Shown here: positions 55,435 to 64,000 of the stretch, piece by piece
How positions within the stretch are numbered: the first letter of the stretch is position 1
How the letters are laid out: every line of letters begins with the position of its first letter
From: Paraburkholderia sp. BL10I2N1
GTDB lineage: Bacteria > Pseudomonadota > Gammaproteobacteria > Burkholderiales > Burkholderiaceae
Direction: 5' to 3'
Assembly: GCF_004361815.1 (NCBI RefSeq)
Contig: NZ_SNWA01000001.1
Coordinates: 1,984,001-2,048,000, forward strand
Length of the DNA stretch: 64,000 nt
The notes under the pieces: generated by a model
Told to the model about the DNA's origin: nothing
Database searches by the model: none
The model's input: only the letters and a program-made list of their open reading frames with translations
Made by a program: the position numbers and the translations under genes

Positions 55435-55642
55435 TCGGAAAAGTCGATCTGAGCAGGTGCGGCGCGCCCCGGCAGCTGCCGGGGCGCCGGCAAAACTGCA
55501 GACGCACGCTTACGGCGCCGCCGCGGCAAGCGGCTATCCAGCGGAACATTGCGCGAACGTCTGGCTCCGGACGCGGTCCGATTCGCGTCCTGGCTTTTCG
55601 TTCGCTCGCCGGTGCGAGCGGCACCCGTATAATAAGCGCCCC

Positions 55643-57193
55643 ATGAATCTATTCCGAGCCCTGCTGACGGTCAGCGGATTCACGCTGCTGTCGCGCGTGA
55701 CCGGTCTGGCCCGCGAGACGTTGATCGCCCGAGCGTTCGGCGCCAGCCAATATACCGATGCGTTCTACGTCGCCTTCCGCATCCCGAACCTGCTGCGCCG
55801 GATTTCGGCCGAAGGTGCATTTTCTCAGGCCTTCGTGCCCATTCTTGCCGAGTTCAAGAACCAGCAAGGCCACGACGCGACCAAGGCGCTTGTCGACGCG
55901 ACCTCGACCGTACTTGCCTGGGCGCTGGTCCTGCTTTCGCTGATCGGCATTGCTGGCGCGTCGTTTGTCGTCTTCGTCGTCGCCTCCGGCCTGCGGGCCG
56001 ACGGACAGGCGTATACGCTTGCCGTTTCGATGACGCGGATCATGTTTCCGTACATCGTGTTTATCTCGCTGACTTCGCTTGCGTCCGCGGTGCTCAACAC
56101 GTACAAGAGTTTCTCGCTGCCTGCGTTTGCGCCCGTTCTGCTAAACGTTGCGTTCATCGCTGCGGCGGTATTCGTCGCACCCCACATGAAGACGCCCGTT
56201 TATGCACTCGCATGGGCGGTGATCGCGGGCGGCGTGCTGCAGTTCTTCGTACAACTGCCGGGGCTGAAGAAAATCGACATGATGCCGCGCATCGGTCTGA
56301 ACCCGATGCGCGCGCTCGCGCACCGTGGTGTCAAGCGCGTGCTGTCGAAAATGGTGCCGGCGATGTTTGCGGTATCCGCTTCGCAGATCAGTCTCATCAT
56401 CAACACGAACATCGCGTCGCATATCGGTCCCGGCGCGGTATCGTGGATCAACTACGCCGACCGGCTGATGGAGTTCCCCACTGCGCTGCTCGGTGTCGCG
56501 CTTGGCACGATCCTGTTGCCGAGCCTGTCGAAGGCGCACGTCGACGCCGATCCGCACGAATATTCGTCGCTGCTCGACTGGGGCCTGCGCGTGACGTTTC
56601 TGCTCGCCGCGCCGAGCGCGGCCGCGCTGTTCTTCTTCGCTGAGCCGCTGACCGCTACGCTCTTCCACTACGGCAGGTTCGATGGCCATGCGGTGGTGAT
56701 GGTGAGCCGTGCATTGTCGGCATACGGTGTCGGATTGATCGGACTGATCCTCATCAAGATTCTCGCACCGGGTTTTTACGCGAAGCAGGACATCAAGACG
56801 CCAGTGAAAATCGCGGTCGGCGTGCTGATCGTCACGCAGTTGAGCAATTACGTGTTCGTGCCGATCTTCGCGCATGCCGGCTTGACGCTCAGTATCGGCC
56901 TCGGCTCGTGCGTGAATGCATCGCTGCTGTTCATCATGCTGCGTCGCCGTGGCATTTATATGCCGTCCAGCGGCTGGGCGCATTTCTTCGTGCAGTTGCT
57001 CGGCGCGTGCCTCGTGCTGGCCGGCGCGATGCACTGGTTCTCCATAAGTTTCGACTGGGTCGGCCTGCACGCCGAACCGGTACGCCGCATCGTTTTGCTG
57101 GGCGCGTGCCTCGTCCTGTTCGCCGCGCTATATTTCGGTATGCTCTGGGCGATGGGCTTCAAATACGCGTATTTCAGAAGGCGGGTGAAGTGA
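55643..57193 (+). CDS. murJ: Lipid II flippase MurJ
   Basis: A 516-residue polytopic membrane protein of the MviN/MurJ family with about 14 helices. The N-terminus ALLTVSGFTLLSRVTGLARE, the conserved FRIPNLLRRISAEGAFSQAF and ALGTILLPSLSKAH are diagnostic. It flips lipid II across the inner membrane for peptidoglycan synthesis. The ATG at 55643 is chosen; the frame open from 55457 precedes the promoter region and has no similarity. Its stop overlaps the next start (TGATG). Confidence 0.95.
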   Translation: MNLFRALLTVSGFTLLSRVTGLARETLIARAFGASQYTDAFYVAFRIPNLLRRISAEGAFSQAFVPILAEFKNQQGHDATKALVDATSTVLAWALVLLSLIGIAGASFVVFVVASGLRADGQAYTLAVSMTRIMFPYIVFISLTSLASAVLNTYKSFSLPAFAPVLLNVAFIAAAVFVAPHMKTPVYALAWAVIAGGVLQFFVQLPGLKKIDMMPRIGLNPMRALAHRGVKRVLSKMVPAMFAVSASQISLIINTNIASHIGPGAVSWINYADRLMEFPTALLGVALGTILLPSLSKAHVDADPHEYSSLLDWGLRVTFLLAAPSAAALFFFAEPLTATLFHYGRFDGHAVVMVSRALSAYGVGLIGLILIKILAPGFYAKQDIKTPVKIAVGVLIVTQLSNYVFVPIFAHAGLTLSIGLGSCVNASLLFIMLRRRGIYMPSSGWAHFFVQLLGACLVLAGAMHWFSISFDWVGLHAEPVRRIVLLGACLVLFAALYFGMLWAMGFKYAYFRRRVK

Positions 57194-58041
57194 TGACGAT
57201 GACGCGGGTTCTCGACTATTTCAGTACGCTTGTAGCCGACGACGACAGCCTGCCGCTCACCGAAGCGGCCCTGTCGCTTGCGCAGGACGCCTATCCGGAT
57301 CTCGACATGACGGGCGTGCTCGCCGAGATCGACGAACTGGTCGTGCGGCTGCGCCGCCGTATGCCGGACGATGCCGACCTCAAGCAGAAAGTCGGCATCC
57401 TGAACCGTTTCTTCTTTCGCGAGCTGGGATTCGCCAGCAACCTCAACGACTACTACGATCCGGACAACAGTCATCTGAATATCGTGTTGAAACGTCGTCG
57501 CGGCATTCCGATCTCGCTCGCGGTGCTGTATCTGGAGATGGCGAGCCAGATCGGTGTTCCGGTGCGGGGTGTGTCGTTTCCGGGGCACTTCCTGCTGCGC
57601 GTGACAACGCCCGACGGCGACGTGATGCTCAATCCGACCTCGGGACATTCGCTGACCGAGCCCGAGATGGTCGAGATGCTCGAGCCGTATGTGGCGAAAG
57701 CGGGGGAGTCGGTGGGGCGAGCGCTGCGGATACTGCTGCAACCGGCGACGCGTCGCGAGATCATCGCGCGCATGCTGCGCAACTTGAAGGCGACCTATCT
57801 TCAGACGGAACGCTGGCAGCGTCTGCTCGGTGTGCAGCAGCGTCTTGTGATCCTGTTGCCGGAAAGCATCGAGGAAGTGCGCGATCGTGGCTTCGCGTAT
57901 GCGCGGCTGGATTACCTGCGGCCCGCGCTCGAGGACCTCGAACGCTATCTCGGCGACCGTCCGGATGCGGAAGATGCAACCGTCGTGGAGTCCCAGTTGC
58001 ACGAGTTGCGTCAGCGCACGCAGCATAACGACCGCGATTGA
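57193..58041 (+). CDS. SirB1 family protein (transglutaminase-like with TPR)
   Basis: A 282-residue protein of the SirB1/YchA family. The transglutaminase-like region LNDYYDPDNSHLNIVLKRRR, then GIPISLAVLYLEMASQIGVP and GVSFPGHFLLRV, is followed by a helical TPR-like end (LVILLPESIEEVRDRGFAYA). Function is unknown. The start ATG shares its A with the murJ stop (TGATG), so the two are translationally coupled. A good terminator follows. Confidence 0.85.
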   Translation: MTMTRVLDYFSTLVADDDSLPLTEAALSLAQDAYPDLDMTGVLAEIDELVVRLRRRMPDDADLKQKVGILNRFFFRELGFASNLNDYYDPDNSHLNIVLKRRRGIPISLAVLYLEMASQIGVPVRGVSFPGHFLLRVTTPDGDVMLNPTSGHSLTEPEMVEMLEPYVAKAGESVGRALRILLQPATRREIIARMLRNLKATYLQTERWQRLLGVQQRLVILLPESIEEVRDRGFAYARLDYLRPALEDLERYLGDRPDAEDATVVESQLHELRQRTQHNDRD

Positions 58042-58088
58042 TTCGATGCCGACGTAAGGCGCGATACCTCGCGCAGGTCACTTACGAC

Positions 58089-58129
58089 AACGCCTGCGAT
58101 GCGCTCGATGCACATCGCAGGCGTTTTTT
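58089..58129 (+). terminator. Terminator after murJ-sirB1 operon
   Basis: Perfect 13-bp stem AACGCCTGCGATG / CATCGCAGGCGTT, 11-base loop, followed by T-run to 58129. It lies between convergent genes. Confidence 0.9.
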
Positions 58130-58162
58130 CATTTCCGCCAGCGTAATGCGCTTACTTCAGCG

Positions 58163-58921
58163 TTACTTCGGCTGCATCCGGATCGCACCATCGAGGCGAA
58201 TGACTTCGCCATTCAGCATTGGATTGTCGAGGATCTGCTTGACGAGCATCGCATACTCCGACGGCTTGCCGAGGCGCGGCGGGAACGGCACCATCGCGCC
58301 GAGCGCGTCCTGCACGTCCTGCGGCATGCCGAGCAGCATCGGCGTTTCGAAGATGCCGGGGGCAATCGTCATGACACGGATCGCGTTGCGCGACAGATCG
58401 CGCGCGATCGGCAGCGTCATGCCGACCACGCCGCTCTTCGATGCCGCATAGGCCGCCTGCCCGATCTGTCCGTCGAACGCAGCCACTGAAGCCGTGTTGA
58501 CGATCACCCCGCGCTCACCGTTCTCAGTCGGCTCGTTCTTCGACATTGCAGCCGCGGCGAGGCGGATCATGTTGAAGGTGCCGATCAGGTTGATCGAGAT
58601 GGTTTTTGCGAAGGCGTCGAGCGGATGCGGACCATCCTTGCCAACCGTCTTGATCGCCGGCGCGACGCCTGCACAGTTGATCAGGCCGCGTAGCGTGCCG
58701 AGTTTTGTCGCGGCTTCGACGGCGTGTGTTGCGTCCTCTTCGCGGCTGACGTCGCATTTCACGAACACGCCACCGAGTTCCTTCGCGAGGCCATTGCCGG
58801 CGTCCTGGTTGAGATCGGCGAGCACAACCTTGCCGCCGTGCTCGACCACGAGGCGCGCAGTCGCCGCGCCCAGGCCCGATGCGCCGCCCGTGATGAGGAA
58901 TACGTTGTTGCGAATCTCCAT
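58163..58921 (-). CDS. SDR 3-hydroxyacyl-CoA dehydrogenase-like protein (HSD10 type)
   Basis: A 252-residue short-chain dehydrogenase. The cofactor loop [24 protein letters not shown], the catalytic Ser in [20 protein letters not shown] and YxxxK ([10 protein letters not shown]) are present. The ADLNQD segment after the second strand favours NAD. The pattern resembles type II 3-hydroxyacyl-CoA dehydrogenase, used in beta-oxidation of fatty or branched acids. It stands alone, with a terminator-like hairpin 135 bases upstream belonging to adk. Confidence 0.82.
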   Translation of the reverse strand: MEIRNNVFLITGGASGLGAATARLVVEHGGKVVLADLNQDAGNGLAKELGGVFVKCDVSREEDATHAVEAATKLGTLRGLINCAGVAPAIKTVGKDGPHPLDAFAKTISINLIGTFNMIRLAAAAMSKNEPTENGERGVIVNTASVAAFDGQIGQAAYAASKSGVVGMTLPIARDLSRNAIRVMTIAPGIFETPMLLGMPQDVQDALGAMVPFPPRLGKPSEYAMLVKQILDNPMLNGEVIRLDGAIRMQPK

Positions 58922-59055
58922 GACTGCTCCTTTGTTTCGGTCCGTCGACCGCTCAGGTTTGAATATTTATTGATCGACGATTGTAGCGGCACTAGGTGCA
59001 GTCGCAGCAAAAGAGGGCGACTGTGCTTTTTTATAACGCGATGGCCAGCAAATAA

Positions 59056-59080
59056 AAAAACCCGCACGAGGCGGGTTTTT
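59056..59080 (-). terminator. Terminator of adk
   Basis: AAAAACCCGC / GCGGGTTTTT form a perfect 10-base stem with loop ACGAG, T-rich on the minus strand, 20 bases after the adk stop. Confidence 0.9.
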
Positions 59081-59099
59081 CAGTTCACATCCGGCGCGT

Positions 59100-59831
<732 letters not shown>

Positions 59832-59991
59832 TCAGTGCGTTTCTGTGACCCATGCGATAAGCGGCGGCGTGTCTCGCGCAGCACGTCATGAATGACGGCG
59901 CTGCAAGACAGGCGGCGGCACAATCGAGGGGAAACCCTGACGAAGATTGGTTCCGGCGGCTCGCGCAACCGTTCAATTATGCCATGGGTTT

Positions 59992-60801
59992 TTATGCTCG
60001 CGACCCGAATAGCGCCTGCACGCGGGCGAGATCGGCCGGCGTATCGACGCCCGGCAACGGCGCATCCTGCGTGACGAGCACCGCGATCCGCTCGCCGTGC
60101 CACATCGCGCGCAGCTGTTCGAGTGCCTCGGCCTGTTCGATTGGCGACAGCGTGAGCGTCGGATATGTGCGCAGGAATTTCGCGCGATACGCGTACAGCC
60201 CGATGTGCCGGTAGACGGTCGCGACTGCAGGCGGCACGGGCATCGATGCGACATCGGGCCAGTGCGGCTGATACGCGTCGCGTGCCCACGGAATCGGCGC
60301 GCGCGAGAAGTACAGCGCGACGCTCCGCGCATCGAGCACGACCTTCACGACGTTCGGATTGAAGATTTCCGCGGGATCGGAGATCGGATGGGCCGCGGTA
60401 GCGATGGCACAGCCGTCGCTTGCCGCGAGGTGGGACGCGACGCCGCGCACGAGCGCCGGATCGATCAGTGGCTCGTCACCCTGCACGTTGACGACGATCG
60501 TGTCGTCGCTCCAGCCGAAATGCGCGGCCACTTCGGCGAGGCGATCGGTGCCCGACGGATGATCGGCACGCGTCAGCATCGCTTCGATGCCATGTTCGCG
60601 AGCGACGTCGAGCACTGATTGCGCGTCCGATGCGATCAGCACCTGCCGCGCGCCGGATTCCAGCGCGCGTTCTGCTACGCGCACCACCATCGGCTTGCCG
60701 CCGATATCGGCGAGCGGCTTGTTCGGCAGACGGGTCGATGAGAGGCGGGCCGGAACGACGGCGATGAACGGCTGGGTGCCTGGTGGCGTGGACTGGGTCA
60801 T
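59992..60801 (-). CDS. kdsB: 3-deoxy-manno-octulosonate cytidylyltransferase (CMP-Kdo synthetase)
   Basis: A 269-residue nucleotidyltransferase. The N-terminal [31 protein letters not shown] and [13 protein letters not shown] are KdsB signatures. It activates Kdo for attachment to lipid A. It lies downstream of trm112 and lpxK in one strand, the usual lipopolysaccharide block. Confidence 0.96.
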   Translation of the reverse strand: MTQSTPPGTQPFIAVVPARLSSTRLPNKPLADIGGKPMVVRVAERALESGARQVLIASDAQSVLDVAREHGIEAMLTRADHPSGTDRLAEVAAHFGWSDDTIVVNVQGDEPLIDPALVRGVASHLAASDGCAIATAAHPISDPAEIFNPNVVKVVLDARSVALYFSRAPIPWARDAYQPHWPDVASMPVPPAVATVYRHIGLYAYRAKFLRTYPTLTLSPIEQAEALEQLRAMWHGERIAVLVTQDAPLPGVDTPADLARVQALFGSRA

Positions 60802-60947
60802 CGCAAGGAAGGGCAGCGTGTGAGAGGCTCAGGCGGATGATCGGCGCGCGGGATGGTGCGCGGCGAACAACGGGCAGTGAGGACGAACAGTGACAGTGGG
60901 CAAAGGCAGCGGGCAATTGCGGGTCCGCTTCGCGAACCTCGCGGACG

Positions 60948-61154
60948 TTACGAGCCCGACGGCGGATTCAACGGTTCGACGGGCGTGCCTTCGACGGTCT
61001 GCCGCGCTTCGTCGACGAGCATCACGGGGATGCCGTCGCGGATCGGATAGGCGAGCTTGTCGGCATGGCAGATTAGTTCCTGCGCGGGACGATCGTAGCT
61101 GAGCGGGCCCTTGCAGATCGGGCAGACAAGAATTTCAAGCAGGCGAGCGTCCAC
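60948..61154 (-). CDS. Trm112/YcaR family small zinc-ribbon-like protein
   Basis: A 68-residue protein reading [20 protein letters not shown], then [20 protein letters not shown]. The CPIC pair and a following Cys/His resemble half a zinc ribbon. It starts at a GTG (61154) with GGAG ten bases upstream; its first 20 bases overlap the lpxK end. In bacteria it is nearly always beside lpxK and kdsB. Archaeal and eukaryotic relatives activate methyltransferases; its bacterial role is less clear. Confidence 0.88.
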   Translation of the reverse strand: MDARLLEILVCPICKGPLSYDRPAQELICHADKLAYPIRDGIPVMLVDEARQTVEGTPVEPLNPPSGS

Positions 61155-62151
61155 GGACTTTCTCCACAACGAGTGCAATGAGGCGGTGATCCAGCGCGGC
61201 TTCAACTGGGACAACCCAGATCCGCGCATCATGCCAGGACCCTAATTTTACCGCATCCTTTTCGGTAATCAGGATCGTGTCGGCATCGACGTCGACGAAC
61301 GGATTCGTCGCGAACGCGTAATGGTCGGGCAACGCGCGAGTCGCGGGCGAAAGTCCGGCGGCGCGCAGTGTCGCGAAGAAACGTTCCGGCGCGCCGATAC
61401 CGGCTGCAGCCAGCACGCGCTCGCCGCTGAACTGGGCGAGCGGGCGGCGCAGCTTCGGATTGTCGAGATGCCATGCGTCGCCGGGCGCAAGGGTGAGCGC
61501 GAACGTATCAGGCCAGGGAGGCAGCGCGCGGTCATACGGGTTATTGACCAGCGTGGCGTCGCGATGGCGCGAAAGCGGTTCGCGCAGGGGGCCAGCCGGC
61601 AAGAGAAAACCATTGCCGCCGAGACGATGATCGAAGACGACCAGTTCGAAGTCGCGCGCGAGCCGGTAGTGTTGCAGGCCGTCGTCGCTGACGATCACGT
61701 CGACGTCCGGATGCGCATCGCGCAGCGCCCGCGCCGCGGCGACGCGGTCCGGGCTGACCCAGACCGGCGCACCGGTGCGCCGCGAAATCAGCAGCGGCTC
61801 GTCGCCGGCGGCGGTGGCTGGCGAAGCCGGCGTCACAGCCGTCGGCTGAACGATTTTCGCGCCGTAGCCGCGCGAGACGACGCCCGGTGTAAAGCCGGCC
61901 GAGCGCAGTGCGTCGACGAGCGCAATGACGGTCGGCGTCTTGCCGGTTCCGCCAACGGTCACATTCCCGACCACCACGACCGGCACGTGCACCTGCACGG
62001 TCTTGAGCCAGCCGAGCGCGAACGCAGCGCGACGCGCGGCGGCGATGGCGCCGAAGAGGCAGGCAAACGGCGTGAGCGCCCACGCGAGCGGGCCGCGTTG
62101 CTGCCATTCCTGCGCAAGACGCGCCTCGATCCGGGATTTCAGGCCATTCAT
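61135..62151 (-). CDS. lpxK: Tetraacyldisaccharide 4'-kinase
   Basis: A 338-residue membrane-associated kinase. One N-terminal hydrophobic segment is followed by the P-loop [30 protein letters not shown] and the catalytic [12 protein letters not shown]. It phosphorylates the lipid A precursor at the 4' position. The overlap with the Trm112-like gene indicates coupling. Upstream of it is a long gap rather than exbBD. Confidence 0.94.
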   Translation of the reverse strand: MNGLKSRIEARLAQEWQQRGPLAWALTPFACLFGAIAAARRAAFALGWLKTVQVHVPVVVVGNVTVGGTGKTPTVIALVDALRSAGFTPGVVSRGYGAKIVQPTAVTPASPATAAGDEPLLISRRTGAPVWVSPDRVAAARALRDAHPDVDVIVSDDGLQHYRLARDFELVVFDHRLGGNGFLLPAGPLREPLSRHRDATLVNNPYDRALPPWPDTFALTLAPGDAWHLDNPKLRRPLAQFSGERVLAAAGIGAPERFFATLRAAGLSPATRALPDHYAFATNPFVDVDADTILITEKDAVKLGSWHDARIWVVPVEAALDHRLIALVVEKVRGRSPA

Positions 62152-62446
62152 GAGAAAAACGCCGGCGCGCGTCGCGCCGATCCAGACGACGTCACGCGCA
62201 GAGCGGGTAGGACAGACAGGTCAGGCAGCAACACAGGTCTCCGGGCGATGAGAAGATAAAGCGCAATCGTTCGATCCGGCTGGCGGCCGGGCGGCAACGC
62301 TACGCCAGCGCGCCAGACGGCAGCTCGACGAGCGGACGCCAAATACGCCCTGGAAACCCGGCACTCTAGCGCGCCGGTGTCGTATGCGGCAAGTCGGCCG
62401 CCATCAGGCGGCCCGCCGTGCAGCCCGAACTTTCGCCTTTCCGACC

Positions 62447-62467
62447 TGTGGATAACTTTGTGGAGAA
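62447..62467. promoter_or_regulatory. Tandem DnaA-box-like pair upstream of xseA
   Basis: TGTGGATAA at 62447-62455 is a perfect DnaA box (reverse complement of TTATCCACA), followed after CTT by TGTGGAGAA (one mismatch) at 62459-62467. About 60 bases further on is an AT-rich tract (62520-62570) unlike the rest of this DNA. These lie in the 563-bp gap 62152-62714 between divergent lpxK and xseA. I see no gene in that gap. Confidence 0.6.
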
Positions 62468-62714
62468 CTTGGCCTCCGATGACCGGAAAGGGCCGTCGCG
62501 GTTACCTCCTGTCGGGGTCGTCAAATATTTGTTAGATGGAAATTCCTTATAAATCAATGACATGCGTTTTGATTACCGGGCTGCGCCGCCCTCCCGCCGA
62601 CTCGCGAGCACGATGGTGCACCGATGTGGACACTTCCCACATTATGCGCACCGCGCTGGACGGGAATGGCCAGTCGGTCTATCGTCTGTCCGGCCTCGTC
62701 AACACGTCCCTCGC

Positions 62715-64000
62715 ATGAATCCAGAAAGTCCCTTTTCGTCGCCCGCGCTGCCGGGCGGCGAGGTCGTCGTGCCGGTGTCGGCGCTCAATCGCGCAATCGG
62801 CTCGATGCTTGAACGTTCGTTCCCGCTCGTCTGGGTGGCGGGCGAAGTCTCGAATTTCACGCGCGCGGGGAGCGGCCACTGGTATTTTTCGATCAAGGAC
62901 GCGCAGGCGCAGATGCGCTGCGTGATGTTCCGCGGTCGCGCGCAATACGCTGAATTCACGCCGCGCGAAGGCGACCGTATCGAAGTGCGGGCACTCGTCA
63001 CGATGTATGAACCACGTGGCGAGCTGCAATTGAATGTCGAGGCGGTGCGCCGCACCGGGCAGGGGCGTCTCTACGAAGCGTTCCTGAAACTGAAGGCTCA
63101 GCTCGAAGCGGAAGGTCTCTTTGCCGCCGAACGCAAACGCCCCTTGCCGGCGCATCCACACGCGATCGGCATTGTCACGTCGCTGCAGGCCGCTGCGTTG
63201 CGCGATGTCCTGACGACGCTCGCGCGCCGCGCGCCGCATATTCCCGTGATCGTCTATCCGGCGCCCGTGCAGGGCGCGGGTGTGAGCGCGAAACTCGCGG
63301 CGATGGTCGAATGCGCGAACGCACGACGCGAAGTCGACGTGTTGATCGTGTGCCGCGGGGGTGGGTCGATCGAAGATCTGTGGGCGTTTAACGAGGAAGT
63401 CCTCGCACGCGCGATTGCTGCGAGCGAACTGCCGGTCGTGAGCGGCGTCGGGCACGAAACCGATTTCACGATCGCCGATTTTGCCGCCGACGTGCGTGCG
63501 CCGACGCCGACCGGCGCCGCCGAACTCGTGAGTCCGCAACGCGCGCTGTTGTTACGCGATCTGGACCACCGGCACGCCACGCTCGCACGTGGCTTCGGCC
63601 GGATGATGGAGCGTCGCGCGCAACAACTCGACTGGCTCGCCCGCCGTCTCGTTTCGCCGGCCGAACGGCTCGCCCGGCAGCGCACTCACCTTCAGCAGCT
63701 TTCTGTAAGGCTCGCGTCAGCGGGTGCGCGACCGGCGCGCGATGCGCGGGCGCAGTTCTCGCTGTTGCAGATGCACTGGCAGCGCTGGCGTCCGGATCTC
63801 GCCGGGCATCGCGCGACGTTGAATTCGCTTGGTCAACGTCTCGAGGGTGCGCAGCAACGGTTGCACGAACGGCAGACGGCACGCGTCGCTACGCTAACTG
63901 CGCGACTCGAAGTGTTGAGTCCGCAACGCACGCTCGAGCGCGGCTATGCGGCACTGCTCGACGGGCAGAGCGGACGCGCGGTGCGTGCGCCGGCTGCGCT
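62715..64000 (+). CDS. xseA: Exodeoxyribonuclease VII large subunit (cut by window edge)
   Basis: 428 codons open to the right edge; the full protein is usually about 450-460 residues, so little is missing. The N-terminal OB-fold ([20 protein letters not shown], then [20 protein letters not shown]) and the catalytic domain ([57 protein letters not shown]) are unmistakable, followed by long coiled-coil-like helices. With XseB it degrades single-stranded DNA from both ends. The expected serine-stretch of GAAxRD reads AALRD here. The ATG at 62715 starts [10 protein letters not shown]. Confidence 0.93.
   Translation, partial: MNPESPFSSPALPGGEVVVPVSALNRAIGSMLERSFPLVWVAGEVSNFTRAGSGHWYFSIKDAQAQMRCVMFRGRAQYAEFTPREGDRIEVRALVTMYEPRGELQLNVEAVRRTGQGRLYEAFLKLKAQLEAEGLFAAERKRPLPAHPHAIGIVTSLQAAALRDVLTTLARRAPHIPVIVYPAPVQGAGVSAKLAAMVECANARREVDVLIVCRGGGSIEDLWAFNEEVLARAIAASELPVVSGVGHETDFTIADFAADVRAPTPTGAAELVSPQRALLLRDLDHRHATLARGFGRMMERRAQQLDWLARRLVSPAERLARQRTHLQQLSVRLASAGARPARDARAQFSLLQMHWQRWRPDLAGHRATLNSLGQRLEGAQQRLHERQTARVATLTARLEVLSPQRTLERGYAALLDGQSGRAVRAPAA

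Noticed and set aside
55628..55633. TATAAT just before murJ
   Set aside because: Only ten bases from the ATG and without a -35; it would imply a nearly leaderless transcript and is probably chance.

Overview
The window is a GC-rich stretch of bacterial chromosome, almost certainly from a Burkholderiaceae betaproteobacterium (Paraburkholderia/Burkholderia type). This rests on a BpeAB-OprB-like efflux locus with a divergent TetR gene, a kynBUA operon with a divergent Lrp-type kynR, a frmAB pair, an NCS2 permease close to a xylulokinase, and housekeeping blocks (tsaE-amiC, plsY/yajQ/murB, argG/argF, rpsT/murJ, adk-kdsB-trm112-lpxK-xseA) of the kind seen on the primary chromosome of this group. 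I see no tRNA, rRNA, CRISPR array, insertion sequence, phage gene or plasmid gene. Only the two edge genes are cut by the window: a GlxA-type regulator on the left and xseA on the right.

Layout. 1-1.2 kb: GlxA-type regulator divergent from a cysteine hydrolase, with a perfect 12-bp inverted repeat between them. 1.3-8.3 kb: TetR repressor divergent from a three-gene RND drug-efflux operon. 8.5-13.9 kb: nucleobase permease, a first FGGY kinase, and glutathione-dependent formaldehyde oxidation (frmA, frmB). 14-16.7 kb: a zinc/manganese ABC importer operon whose ATPase ends in a histidine-rich tail. 17-29.3 kb: a large polyol (sorbitol/mannitol/arabinitol-type) module with an SDR dehydrogenase, binding protein, two permeases, a HAD phosphatase and an ATPase on the plus strand, then a SorC/DeoR-type regulator, xylulokinase and a frameshifted long-chain mannitol dehydrogenase on the minus strand, then a third FGGY kinase preceded by the decayed remnant of a zinc alcohol dehydrogenase. 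29.3-32.9 kb: tryptophan to anthranilate (kynA, kynU, kynB, kynR). 32.9-49.6 kb: mixed metabolism, stress repair and envelope genes (flavin reductase, msrA, cfa-type, pdxH, tcdA, cnoX, pirin, eamA, amiC-tsaE, queG, ogt, xerD, an acyl-CoA ligase, ybaK, plsY). 49.7-64 kb: housekeeping genes.

How the genes work together. The polyol module would import a hexitol or pentitol, oxidise it with the SDR and (if intact) the mannitol dehydrogenase, and phosphorylate the resulting ketose with xylulokinase, under the SorC/DeoR regulator. The kyn operon is induced, by family analogy, through KynR sensing kynurenine. The lpxK, kdsB, murB, murJ, amiC and plsY genes all serve the cell envelope.

I found no convincing undescribed multi-gene system. 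The most useful observations are local: two single-base homopolymer frameshifts (in the mannitol dehydrogenase and at the xerD start), a cryptic dehydrogenase remnant, the His-rich tail of the metal-importer ATPase with an atypical ligand set in its binding protein, a hairpin abutting the argF start codon without a Shine-Dalgarno sequence, a paired DnaA box before xseA, and several strong inverted repeats in control regions. Positions and motifs were read by eye; no search was run.
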